Source of the DNA: a virus
Reading direction: 5' to 3' (one strand)
Length of the DNA: 49,559 nt
IMG/VR virus record: IMGVR_UViG_3300020183_000122
Coordinates: 1-49,559 of that record
The notes beneath the pieces are model-generated. The model worked only from the letters and a program-made list of their open reading frames with translations, was not told where the DNA came from and did not search any database. Position numbers and translations under genes: made by a program. Below are positions 33,961-41,662 of this stretch, in pieces (position 1 is the stretch's first letter; each line of letters begins with the position of its first letter).

Positions 33961-35564
33961 TACCAGAAACCTCCACCGTTTCTTCTATTGCCTTGTAACA
34001 ATGCTCCTGTTGAATATCCTGCCAGACTAAATTCGTTACTAACTTCATTTCTACTTACTACAGGATAGCAAGTAATTGTCAAATTAATAGCTGTTGGAAC
34101 ATATGTAGGCGGGTTACTACCTTGCTGTAAAACACTCCAATCGGGCTCTGGGCTATAACCGCCTTGAGCAATTTGTTTACCTAGCTTCCAAATTTTGTCT
34201 ACCGGATTACCTTTAATTTGATTATTATATGTGCTTACACCCGGCGCTCCGCCTGCAGTAGGTGTAGCGCGAATATAATTAACATTGGTTGGCAGGTTAT
34301 ATATAAAGCTAGATATTACTAAAGGATGCTGATTGAATTGAAATTCTCCTAATCCATTTAAAAAACATAATGGAGGAGGTGTGCCTGGTTTTACAGTATC
34401 ATCTAATCCATAAAACATTTTTGTTGCACTGCGGAAAAAGTGTATCACAGCCATTAAATAATTTGCTTCAAAAATGTCCTGAGCAGTGAAATCTGCTTGT
34501 ATAGTAACTTGTTCCACTGCACTTCCCTTATACGCTAGTACTTTGTAATTACTATGTGTTAGCATCGTATTGTCATAATCTGCAGTATACGTTACATTAA
34601 TAGTTGGTGTGTATGGAAATATTACACCGTCGGTAGCACGCAGTGGAGCTAAAATACCAACACTATCATCATTGTTATTATATAAAATATTTGGTGACCC
34701 GGGAGCTAATGATAGTTTTACTCTCCAATCACCTTGTGCAGCTAAATTCGTTGCGTCCTGTTCTGTAAATCTTACTCTAGCAGTTTCCTCCTCACCCTCT
34801 AAACCTACACTAGTTCCAGCACTAAAAGGATTGGGTTGTGTACGTGGAGGTACTCCTGGGGACACCGCAGGGGGAGGGGCTGCTCCTGTTGCTCCGGCAA
34901 CTGGAGTAGGAATAGCAGGCTTTTTAGAGTTTAAATTTCCTATTAATTTTGATAAATCAGTAATTTGTTGATTTACTGTTTGTTGTGTAGATTTACCCCA
35001 ACTTTGATCATCAGTAAGTTTTGCATTAGCTGCTTTATTAGTATAATTTAGTGTTTCATTAAGTAGACTATTTGCTTTATCAAATGCGGCTTTAGCTTTT
35101 GCTTTGCCTGCATCAATTTCTGCCTTACTAGCATTTCTAGCTATAAGAGCATTAAGTTCACTTATAATATCTTTATTACTACTAACTTGCGGTACAATAC
35201 TTGCTTTAAGTACAGATAACTCCTTTTTAGTATTTGGCAATCCAGTTTGATCAGGCTTATTATATTCTATAAATTTATATGCATTTTCGCTAAATTTTAT
35301 TGCGGATTCGCCCTGATCTTCTGCTGCAGTAAAACTTGCTGTAAGCCCCTGTGATTTTAACAGGCCTTTGTTTGCTCTTTCATATGCAGCTATTCTGCTT
35401 GTTGCATCTTTGGCTTGATTTTTAGCATTATTAATTTGTAATAGCGCATTTTCTTTAGAAATTTTTCCCTGTCTCCAATCATTTTGTGTACTGGTGGCAA
35501 TAGTTTGAGACCTAGAAATTATTTCTAGATTTGTACGTAATACATCTGCTGGAGTTTGTGCCAT
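33960..35564 (-). CDS. gp48: Tail-tube cap/initiator protein, gp48-like, 534 aa
   Basis: The C-terminal half (about 265-534) resembles the T4 gp48/gp54 tube-initiator family: FPYTPTINVTYTADYDNTML, THSNYKVLAYKGSAVEQVTI, then ANYLMAVIHFFRSATKMFYG and PPPLCFLNGLGEFQFNQHPL. These proteins cap the hub and template tail-tube polymerisation. The N-terminal half is different: a helical, probably coiled-coil region (about 1-210, many K/A/N) and a Pro-rich linker (about 218-255). It is the first gene of the minus-strand tail block, with AGGA 8 bases before the ATG and a late-type octamer at 35610-35617. gp54 is the alternative assignment. The residues are seen; the choice of gp48 is inference. Confidence 0.72.
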   Translation of the reverse strand: MAQTPADVLRTNLEIISRSQTIATSTQNDWRQGKISKENALLQINNAKNQAKDATSRIAAYERANKGLLKSQGLTASFTAAEDQGESAIKFSENAYKFIEYNKPDQTGLPNTKKELSVLKASIVPQVSSNKDIISELNALIARNASKAEIDAGKAKAKAAFDKANSLLNETLNYTNKAANAKLTDDQSWGKSTQQTVNQQITDLSKLIGNLNSKKPAIPTPVAGATGAAPPPAVSPGVPPRTQPNPFSAGTSVGLEGEEETARVRFTEQDATNLAAQGDWRVKLSLAPGSPNILYNNNDDSVGILAPLRATDGVIFPYTPTINVTYTADYDNTMLTHSNYKVLAYKGSAVEQVTIQADFTAQDIFEANYLMAVIHFFRSATKMFYGLDDTVKPGTPPPLCFLNGLGEFQFNQHPLVISSFIYNLPTNVNYIRATPTAGGAPGVSTYNNQIKGNPVDKIWKLGKQIAQGGYSPEPDWSVLQQGSNPPTYVPTAINLTITCYPVVSRNEVSNEFSLAGYSTGALLQGNRRNGGGFW

Positions 35565-35588
35565 TAATTTATCCTAAAGAAAAACATC

Positions 35589-35596
35589 TATAAATA
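35589..35596 (+). promoter_or_regulatory. Perfect T4-type late octamer TATAAATA (plus strand)
   Basis: TATAAATA matches the T4 late consensus exactly and points at gp55, 110 bases upstream of its ATG. It faces the minus-strand octamer at 35610-35617. If active it would let late polymerase re-transcribe gp55 after the early promoter is shut off. The distance to the gene and the AT-rich setting keep confidence moderate. Confidence 0.4.
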
Positions 35597-35609
35597 GTAA
35601 TCTCATTGA

Positions 35610-35617
35610 TATTTATC
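35610..35617 (-). promoter_or_regulatory. Late-promoter-like octamer GATAAATA before the tail block
   Basis: GATAAATA on the minus strand lies 46 bases upstream of the gp48-like start (35564). It would be the leading late promoter of the long minus-strand baseplate block. Confidence 0.5.
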
Positions 35618-35649
35618 GTCATAAATTCACCAAAATTGTAATAAATTAC

Positions 35650-35678
35650 TTGACACTTTATACAGGGTCGTGTATCAT
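35650..35678 (+). promoter_or_regulatory. Sigma70-type promoter for gp55
   Basis: TTGACA at 35650-35655 and TATCAT at 35673-35678 are separated by exactly 17 bases. The -35 hexamer is perfect and the -10 has 5 of 6 consensus bases. Transcription would begin near 35685, giving a leader of about 20 bases before the gp55 ATG at 35706, with AGAGGA at 35697-35702 as ribosome-binding site. It is a host-polymerase early or middle promoter and the best in the window. Confidence 0.8.
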
Positions 35679-35705
35679 TTTTACAACAAAATTATAAGAG
35701 GAACT

Positions 35706-36602
35706 ATGTCTACAGCGAAAAAACCCGTAAATTACTTAAACAATAAAGATATCCTAAAAGAGATACACGCAAGTAAAACCAGCTATTGCAGTTTTTCAAG
35801 ACAGGAATATCATCAATATGATCTAATCATCGACATGCCGCAGAGCCCATTAGACAAGTCATTAGATCAATTATCTAAACTAAAAAACATCAAAACTGCT
35901 AGAGAAACAAGAGCAGCAAGAATTTTTAACCAGACTGGTACTAAAGTCAAATTAAAAGACATACCAATAACCGATTTAGTATTTCGTGTTATGACCTGGG
36001 AACATATCCCAGTAAGTCCAAAACAACCACGCAAGGTCATTAAAAAGAAGACAGCAGTAGATATACTTGAATTTGAAGAAAACGAAGAAGAAAGTTTATT
36101 TGAAGATTTAGAAATTGAAGATACTAAAGATGAAGTTGATGACATGGTACATGTTAAAGTGAACTTTCCCCCATTTCAACATTACAAGTTAGATGAAACC
36201 AATTCAGCAGTATGTGTAGGTAAAAGTCATTGGAAGGGCGGTGTTAAGACAGGCGACTTCAGCAAAGACCACGGCAAGATTTCTGACAAACTAGCACGTA
36301 TGTTTATCATGCTTTGCGAAAAATATGCCATGAAGTTTAACTGGCGCGGTTACACATACAATGATGAAATGCGTAACAGTGCTATACTTCAATTGACATA
36401 TGTTGGATTACGTTTCAATGAAGCAAAGAGTGCTAATCCATTCGCTTATTACACTGCTGCTATCACAAATAGTTTCTGCCGCGTACTAAATACCGAAAAG
36501 CGTAATCAAAATATTCGTGACGATATCTTAGAGATGAATGGATTGAATCCCAGTTTCACTCGTCAAATGCGTGATCAAAAGTTTAATGTTTATGAAGAAT
36601 AA
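35706..36602 (+). CDS. gp55: Late-transcription sigma factor gp55, long form, 298 aa
   Basis: This is the phage sigma factor that directs host RNA polymerase to late promoters. The core (about 190-290) has the family signature: KFNWRGYTYNDEMRNSAILQ, then NPFAYYTAAITNSFCRVLN and EKRNQNIRDDILE. The N-terminus KKPVNYLNNKD is also typical. Between them lie about 160 extra residues with a Glu/Asp-rich stretch (about 119-150); T4 gp55 is only 185 aa. The C-terminal hydrophobic-acidic end (FNVYEE) could bind the sliding clamp, as the T4 tail does. A GTG at 35670 is in frame, but it overlaps the -10 hexamer and cannot be on the mRNA. The ATG at 35706, with AGAGGA just upstream, is therefore the start. 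Confidence 0.88.
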   Translation: MSTAKKPVNYLNNKDILKEIHASKTSYCSFSRQEYHQYDLIIDMPQSPLDKSLDQLSKLKNIKTARETRAARIFNQTGTKVKLKDIPITDLVFRVMTWEHIPVSPKQPRKVIKKKTAVDILEFEENEEESLFEDLEIEDTKDEVDDMVHVKVNFPPFQHYKLDETNSAVCVGKSHWKGGVKTGDFSKDHGKISDKLARMFIMLCEKYAMKFNWRGYTYNDEMRNSAILQLTYVGLRFNEAKSANPFAYYTAAITNSFCRVLNTEKRNQNIRDDILEMNGLNPSFTRQMRDQKFNVYEE

Positions 36603-36646
36603 CCAAAAAACTTTAAGTAAATCAATAACTTATATAAAATATATAG

Positions 36647-37663
36647 ATGTCTAACTTATTTAAGAAGGCAGCAATCTTTACAGATATACATTTTGGTTTA
36701 AAGTCAAATAGTTTGGAACATAATCAAGATTGCGCCGATTTCATTGATTGGTTCATAGAAACTGCTAAGGCTGAAGGTTGCGAGACTTGCTTTTTCTTAG
36801 GTGATTATAATCACCATCGTGCAAGTATCAATATACATACTATGCAATATGGATTACGTGCATTAGAAAAATTAAATGACAATTTTGATAATGTTTATTT
36901 TATTCCCGGCAATCACGATCTTTACTATCGTGATCGCAGGGATATACATAGTGTTGAGTGGGCAAGGCATTTGCCAAACGTTCATATCATCAACGACTGG
37001 TTTAGTGAAGACGATGTAACTATCGCACCCTGGCTTGTAGGAGATGAATACAAGAAACTGCTCAAGTTTAAAACAAAATACTTGTTTTCGCATCTTGAGT
37101 TGCCACGCTTCTATATGAATGCCATGGTAGAAATGCCAGATCATGGTGAAATTAGCGATGAACATGTAGTTAGATTTGAACAAGTATATTCGGGACACTT
37201 TCATAAACGACAGTCACGTAAAAACATCTGGTACATGGGCAATGCTTTCCCACACAACTATGCTGATGCAGGTGACGATGCTAGAGGTATGATGATATTA
37301 GAATGGGGAGTTGATCCTATATTCAAATCATGGCCTAAACAGCCCACATTTAGAGTTTATAAACTAAGCGATATATTAGAAAATCCTGAAGGATATCTAT
37401 TGCCTCGTAGTAGTATTCGTGTGCATCTTGATATTGATATTAGTTATGAAGAGGCAAACTACATAAAAGAAACACTAGTTCCTAAGCATCAATTGCGTGA
37501 AATGGCACTAATACCTATGAAACTTGATCAGCACACGCTTGATCTTGCCCCAGGCGAGTTGAAATTTGAAAGCGTTGATCAGATAATTACAGATCAAATT
37601 AGCAATATTGAAAGTCAACATTATGACCCTAAAGTGTTACTTGAGATTTATAGAAACCTATGA
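36647..37663 (+). CDS. gp47: Recombination endonuclease subunit gp47 (Mre11/SbcD type), 338 aa
   Basis: This is the nuclease subunit of the gp46/gp47 complex, which resects DNA ends for recombination-dependent replication and host DNA breakdown. Metallophosphoesterase motifs occur in order: TDIHFG (about 12-17), GDYNHH (about 52), GNHD (about 88) and GHFHKR (about 183). These supply the Asp, Asn and His metal ligands. The length equals T4 gp47 (339 aa). Its stop overlaps the gp46 start (ATGA at 37660-37663), so the two are made together. No strong ribosome-binding site is visible before the ATG; the gap from gp55 is 44 bases and AT-rich. Confidence 0.95.
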   Translation: MSNLFKKAAIFTDIHFGLKSNSLEHNQDCADFIDWFIETAKAEGCETCFFLGDYNHHRASINIHTMQYGLRALEKLNDNFDNVYFIPGNHDLYYRDRRDIHSVEWARHLPNVHIINDWFSEDDVTIAPWLVGDEYKKLLKFKTKYLFSHLELPRFYMNAMVEMPDHGEISDEHVVRFEQVYSGHFHKRQSRKNIWYMGNAFPHNYADAGDDARGMMILEWGVDPIFKSWPKQPTFRVYKLSDILENPEGYLLPRSSIRVHLDIDISYEEANYIKETLVPKHQLREMALIPMKLDQHTLDLAPGELKFESVDQIITDQISNIESQHYDPKVLLEIYRNL

Positions 37664-39423
37664 TACTATTAAAAAACATTACATTAAGAAATTTTTTATC
37701 TATTGGTGCAGTTACACAGGCTGTGAACTTTGATAGCAAAGAATTAACATTAATACTGGGCGAGAACCTAGATCTAGGAGGGGACGGTGCTAGAAATGGT
37801 ACTGGCAAGACGACTCTCATCCAGGGTCTTTCATATGTATTGTTTGGTACTCCAATCAATCAAATTCGTAAAGATAACTTAATCAATCGTACTAATGCTA
37901 AAGGCATGATGGTTACATTAGAGTTTCAATGTAACGGTATTGATTATAAGATTGAACGCGGTCGTAAACCAAACATACTCAAATTTTATGTAAACAATCA
38001 AGAAGAAGAATGTATTAATGATGCTCAGGGTGAGAACAAAGAAACACAAGAACATATTGAACGTGCTATAGGTATGACTCCCGATATGTTTAAACATATT
38101 GTGGCACTAAATACATATAGCGAACCATTTTTAGCCATGAAGGCTAATGATCAGCGTAATATTATTGAACAGTTGCTTGGCATCACATTGTTGAGTGAAA
38201 AAGCAGAACTAATAAAAGAACAAATCAAAACAACCAAAGACAGTATAACTGAAGAAGAATACAAAGTAAAAGCAATAGAAGAAGCAAATAAACGTATACA
38301 AGAACAAATTGAAAACTTAAAACGACGAGCGAAACTTTGGGATGCCAAGCACGACGAAGATTTAAAGAAGTTAACAGAAGACCTTGAAGAACTGCGTAAG
38401 TTAGATATTGAAGCTGAACTTCAAGGTCATAAAGATTTAAGTTTATATAATCAAAATAAAAAAGATTTAGCCGATATTGATAAAGCAATCAATAGAGCAG
38501 AAACAGATATTGATCGTGAGGAAAAGGCACTTAAGAAAGCTGAAAAAGAATTAAAGTCATTGCAAGACCATAAGTGTCATGCTTGCGGTCAAGATATACA
38601 TGATGACAAACACAGCAAACTATTAAAAGAACGCGAAAAATTCGTAAAGACCACCGCAGCAACACTTGAAACATTGAATATTGAAATATCTCAGGTACAC
38701 AAAGCCAAAAAAGAATTAGGTACTTTAGGCAAACCACCAAAACTATATTACGATACAGAGCAAGAGGCGTTCCAACATCGAAGTATGGTTGATAGCCTCG
38801 TTAAGTCTATAGATGAAAAAACTAACGATTTAAATCCATATACTGATCAAATATCCGAAATGGAAAATAAGGCGTTACAAGTTGTTGACTTTAACAGTAT
38901 CAATTCATATAATAGACTTCTTGAACATCAAAAGTTCTTATTAGAGTTACTAACCAGTAAAGACAGTTTTGTACGTAAGAAAATTATTGATCAAAATCTC
39001 AGTTATCTCAACGCAAGGCTTACACACTACCTTGATAGGATCGGATTACCTCATCAAGTAATATTTTTAAACGATCTATCTGTTGAGATAACTGAGTATG
39101 GACGCGAACTTGATTTTGATAATTTAAGTCGTGGTGAACGCAATAGATTAATACTTGGTTTAAGTTTTGCTTTCCGTGATGTATGGGAAAGTTTATATTG
39201 CCAAATTAACACATTATTTATAGATGAACTAATTGACAGCGGTATGGATAGTATCGGTGTTGAAAACAGTATGGCAATACTAAAAGATATGTCACGTAAT
39301 AGAAACAAATCTGTATGGCTTGTAAGTCATCGTGAGGAACTTGCTGGACGTGTGCCTAGCGTGTTGCGTGTAGTCAAAGAAAATGGATTTACAACATATA
39401 ACACAACACATGATTTTGTATGA
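37660..39423 (+). CDS. gp46: Recombination endonuclease subunit gp46 (Rad50/SbcC type), 587 aa
   Basis: This is the ATPase partner of gp47. Visible elements are a Walker A-type loop with GARNGTGKTTL (about 43-53), a coiled-coil arm (about 175-300 and 325-420), a zinc hook CHAC (about 305-308), an ABC signature LSRGERNRL (about 489-497) and Walker B LFIDELIDSG (about 518-527). T4 gp46 is 560 aa, so the length fits. Its stop overlaps the ATG of the radical SAM gene (ATGA at 39420-39423). The chain gp47-gp46-radical SAM is therefore tightly coupled, which is unusual for a non-recombination gene. Confidence 0.95.
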   Translation: MILLKNITLRNFLSIGAVTQAVNFDSKELTLILGENLDLGGDGARNGTGKTTLIQGLSYVLFGTPINQIRKDNLINRTNAKGMMVTLEFQCNGIDYKIERGRKPNILKFYVNNQEEECINDAQGENKETQEHIERAIGMTPDMFKHIVALNTYSEPFLAMKANDQRNIIEQLLGITLLSEKAELIKEQIKTTKDSITEEEYKVKAIEEANKRIQEQIENLKRRAKLWDAKHDEDLKKLTEDLEELRKLDIEAELQGHKDLSLYNQNKKDLADIDKAINRAETDIDREEKALKKAEKELKSLQDHKCHACGQDIHDDKHSKLLKEREKFVKTTAATLETLNIEISQVHKAKKELGTLGKPPKLYYDTEQEAFQHRSMVDSLVKSIDEKTNDLNPYTDQISEMENKALQVVDFNSINSYNRLLEHQKFLLELLTSKDSFVRKKIIDQNLSYLNARLTHYLDRIGLPHQVIFLNDLSVEITEYGRELDFDNLSRGERNRLILGLSFAFRDVWESLYCQINTLFIDELIDSGMDSIGVENSMAILKDMSRNRNKSVWLVSHREELAGRVPSVLRVVKENGFTTYNTTHDFV

Positions 39424-40427
39424 ACCTAGCTACGTGGCATTGGCATATTGAAATTAGTAGTAAATGTACTTTAAAATGTACGAGATGCCCTAGAACAGAA
39501 GTACCTGATACATTGGTTAATACCGAATTGCATTTGGAATTTTTTAAAAGAAACTTTACTGAAGAGTTTGTAAAAAACAATGTTGAAAGAATAACTTTTT
39601 GTGGTGATGACGGAGATCCAATTTACGCACAAGATTTAATTGAAGTTATAAAGTACTTTAAAAAAATAAAACCAATTAGTATTACTATAATAACGAACGG
39701 TAGCTATAAAAGTAAAAAATGGTGGGTAGAATTGGGATCAGTACTTGATAGTAATGATCAATTACATTTTAGCATTGATGGCTACGATCAAGATACAAAT
39801 GTTTTATATAGAGTTAATAGTGATTTTAAAAGCATAATGCAAGGTATTAAAATAATAAGAAGATATAGTAGTTGTTATATGTTTTGGGACCTTATTATTT
39901 TTAAATTTAATCAAGATCATATAGACAAAATTACAAATTTAGCAAGAAGTTTAGGCTTTGATTTTTTACAAATTACCAAAAGTAGTAAGTTTGGAAGTAT
40001 AGATAAAAGATATAACAATGATATATTAGAACCTAGGCCTGAAAATATAGCACAAAGTATGTTATATGAAAAATCTACAATTTGTTTATCAAATAAAAAA
40101 ATGCCTGAGAATTTTTTAAACAAAGTAAAAAACTTATTTCACCATTTATCTGAAAATGAAACTATAACTCCATTATGTTTTACTGGGGTAAAAGGTTTAT
40201 TTATAAACAGTCAAGGAGATTTTTTTCCCTGTTGTTGGGTAGCTAATAGATATGATCAAAATAGTAATTGGTTACAGTTAGGCAAAAAGTTTAACTTGTA
40301 TAAAGAAAATTTGCAAGATGTTTTACATAATATTTTATGGCAAACTAAATTTTATAACAACCATTCAACTTGTAACCATAAGTGTAGTAAACAAAGAACA
40401 TTAATAAATTCTAGCTTTAATTTTTAA
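39420..40427 (+). CDS. Radical SAM enzyme with C-terminal Cys-rich (SPASM-like) region, 335 aa
   Basis: The N-terminus has the 4Fe-4S/SAM motif CX3CX2C at Cys16, Cys20 and Cys23 (SSKCTLKCTRCPRTE). FCGDDGDP (about 59-66) stands in place of the usual GGEP-type strand, and FSIDGYDQD follows at about 118. The C-terminal third carries further cysteines (PLCFTG about 253, FPCCWV about 270, STCNHKC about 317), as expected for auxiliary clusters of the SPASM/twitch kind. Such enzymes modify peptides, sugars or cofactors; the substrate here is unknown. The ATG overlaps the gp46 stop and has no clear ribosome-binding site, implying translational coupling. The gene is visibly richer in A+T than its neighbours (14 G/C of 60 in 39901-39960), which suggests separate acquisition. 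Confidence 0.85.
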   Translation: MNLATWHWHIEISSKCTLKCTRCPRTEVPDTLVNTELHLEFFKRNFTEEFVKNNVERITFCGDDGDPIYAQDLIEVIKYFKKIKPISITIITNGSYKSKKWWVELGSVLDSNDQLHFSIDGYDQDTNVLYRVNSDFKSIMQGIKIIRRYSSCYMFWDLIIFKFNQDHIDKITNLARSLGFDFLQITKSSKFGSIDKRYNNDILEPRPENIAQSMLYEKSTICLSNKKMPENFLNKVKNLFHHLSENETITPLCFTGVKGLFINSQGDFFPCCWVANRYDQNSNWLQLGKKFNLYKENLQDVLHNILWQTKFYNNHSTCNHKCSKQRTLINSSFNF

Positions 40428-40441
40428 AGATAACTAACAAT

Positions 40442-41017
40442 ATGCCTAATCCACAAAAACAAAAAGGATCAAGTTTTGAGCGTGAGATTGCTATTTTTTT
40501 AAGCGATTTATATAAAGAAAGCTTTATACGTGCTCCTGGCAGCGGTGCATATGTGGGCGGCAAAAATCAAGTTCGTACACAGATATTACACGAAGGCCAA
40601 ATACGTAGTTTTAAGGGTGACATTGTTCCAGGACAGAGTTTCCCAAAATTTAATGCTGAGTGTAAATCATATGCTGATTTTCCGTTCCATTTAGTTCTTG
40701 CAGGTGACTGCAAGGTATTAGATGCGTGGTTAGAGCAAATGGTGGGCGTTAGCGAACAGGGCGACATGAATATACTTTTCATGAAGTTCAATAGAAAAGG
40801 CAAATTCGTAGTAGTGCAATCAAATAAAACATGGGTAACTGATCAGTTCCTATATTATACATCAGCTAAACAGGGCGACTGGATTATTATAGAATTTGAT
40901 CATTTTTTTAAATTAAATAAAGACTTATTAAAACTATACTCAGGCACAAAAGACACCACGTCAGACACTGCACAAAATCAAATTATATCAAATCTTAAAA
41001 CAACTCATATGATTTAA
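40442..41017 (+). CDS. PD-(D/E)XK nuclease, probable Holliday-junction resolvase type, 191 aa
   Basis: The catalytic pattern of the PD-(D/E)XK fold is visible: GSSFEREIA with Glu13, RAPGSGA (about 30-36), GDIVPG with Asp60, and NAECKSY with Glu73-x-Lys75. The layout (Glu in helix one, short Ser/Gly segment, D...ExK) resembles archaeal Hjc and phage resolvase-like nucleases. The C-terminal about 60 residues are less typical. It follows gp46/gp47 by two genes on the same strand, fitting a role in processing recombination intermediates. T4 uses the unrelated gp49 for this; a general DNA nuclease is an alternative. It is the last plus-strand gene before the convergent gap. Confidence 0.72.
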   Translation: MPNPQKQKGSSFEREIAIFLSDLYKESFIRAPGSGAYVGGKNQVRTQILHEGQIRSFKGDIVPGQSFPKFNAECKSYADFPFHLVLAGDCKVLDAWLEQMVGVSEQGDMNILFMKFNRKGKFVVVQSNKTWVTDQFLYYTSAKQGDWIIIEFDHFFKLNKDLLKLYSGTKDTTSDTAQNQIISNLKTTHMI

Positions 41018-41023
41018 AATTTG

Positions 41024-41431
41024 TTTGGTCGAGGTTCCTCGACTCTCCTTGAGCAAGTCTAGTTTACTAGTAACCTGCAGATCTGGAGTATAGACACAAT
41101 TTTGTGTCGTATACCGAGAGGGCAATCGACAGGTTCGCGAACCCTCAATGAGCTTATAATTAATTTGTCTAGATGTTATAAGACATGCGTTGCTAGAGTT
41201 TAAACTCTACTACATGCCATAAACTTTATAGAGTAACCGGTAGCGTTATACAGCATAACAAGCTAGTATGACGGGCATAGACAACATGGGGACGGGCAGG
41301 CAAGTCTGACCTATGGTAGTGCTGTTATAGCACTACCATGGGTTCAAAGCGGCAAGTAATTTAAATCCATATAATAATTTAAAACATACTGAGTGAGCGA
41401 AGCGAACGAAGTAGTTGTCTGAAGGACAACT
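41024..41431. ncRNA. Candidate large structured RNA in a convergent intergenic gap
   Basis: The 414-base gap between two convergent genes holds no credible ORF but many perfect inverted repeats. They are 41028-41043 (GTCGAGG/CCTCGAC), 41088-41114 (GACACA/TGTGTC extended by GTATA/TATAC), 41118-41146 (GAGGG/CCCTC), 41153-41182 (CTTATAA/TTATAAG), 41187-41217 (inner TAGAGT/ACTCTA), 41231-41255 (TAGC+GTTAT/ATAAC+GCTA), 41308-41344 (11 perfect pairs ATGGTAGTGCT/AGCACTACCAT plus further pairs) and 41413-41431 (AGTTGTC/GACAACT). Possible long-range helices are AACCTG 41072-41077 with CAGGTT 41130-41135, and ATGCC 41214-41218 with GGCAT 41274-41278. G+C is 128/300 over 41041-41340, above the flanks. 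None of the large hairpins is followed by a U tract. No known RNA family was recognised, and the transcribed strand is unknown. Confidence 0.6.
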
Positions 41432-41662
41432 CTAAAAGAAAGGCAGTTGAGTTTTCTTAGTAGTCTCCAAATTATTTTCTATTAATTCATTAAGTATTTG
41501 TCTTTCTTTCCCAGACATATTGAGTATGTCCTGATAAGAACTACCGCCGCGCATATACCATGCCATAGTCATGGCTGATTTTCTTATTTCGTCGCAGTCT
41601 TTTTCGTAATTTTCTACAAGCTTCACTACTTCTTCAGAACGAAGAGTGAGAAGCTTTACCCG
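41432..41662 (-). CDS. Frameshift extension of the gp26-type protein (76 aa; GTG-only small ORF)
   Basis: This minus-strand frame encodes AMTMAWYMRGGSSYQDILNM followed by SGKERQILNELIENN and a KKTQLPFF end. That type is conserved downstream of gp26-like genes in T4-like phages, often called a baseplate-hub or tail-assembly chaperone. As a separate gene it has only a GTG at 41626 and no ribosome-binding site. Its frame is open back to the gp26-type stop, and a -1 slip at the heptamer 41662-41668 joins it in frame to that gene. The result is 275 + 76 = 351 residues, starting CGG GTA AAG after the slip. Like lambda gpG/gpGT, the pair lies beside the tape-measure gene, though divergently oriented here. 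Independent translation from the GTG remains possible. Confidence 0.72.
   Translation of the reverse strand, partial: RVKLLTLRSEEVVKLVENYEKDCDEIRKSAMTMAWYMRGGSSYQDILNMSGKERQILNELIENNLETTKKTQLPFF

Noticed and set aside
35670-35705. In-frame GTG start giving gp55 twelve extra residues
   Set aside because: It overlaps the spacer and -10 hexamer of the sigma70 promoter, so it would not be on the transcript; the ATG at 35706 has AGAGGA upstream.
41118-41146. tRNA or tmRNA T-arm (GGTTCGCGAACC)
   Set aside because: The loop does not keep the T-loop closing pair, and no matching acceptor, D or anticodon arms could be placed around it.
41308-41344. Large hairpin as a bidirectional intrinsic terminator for the convergent operons
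   Set aside because: No U tract follows the 11-bp stem on either strand, and many other helices surround it.
41385-41415. GAGCGAAGCGAACGAAG-like sequence as a transposon end or origin iteron
   Set aside because: It is short, single, with no inverted partner or target duplication; treated as part of the structured region.
41024-41431. Group I or group II intron
   Set aside because: No P/Q/R/S core or domain V pattern was found, and the region lies between genes rather than inside one.
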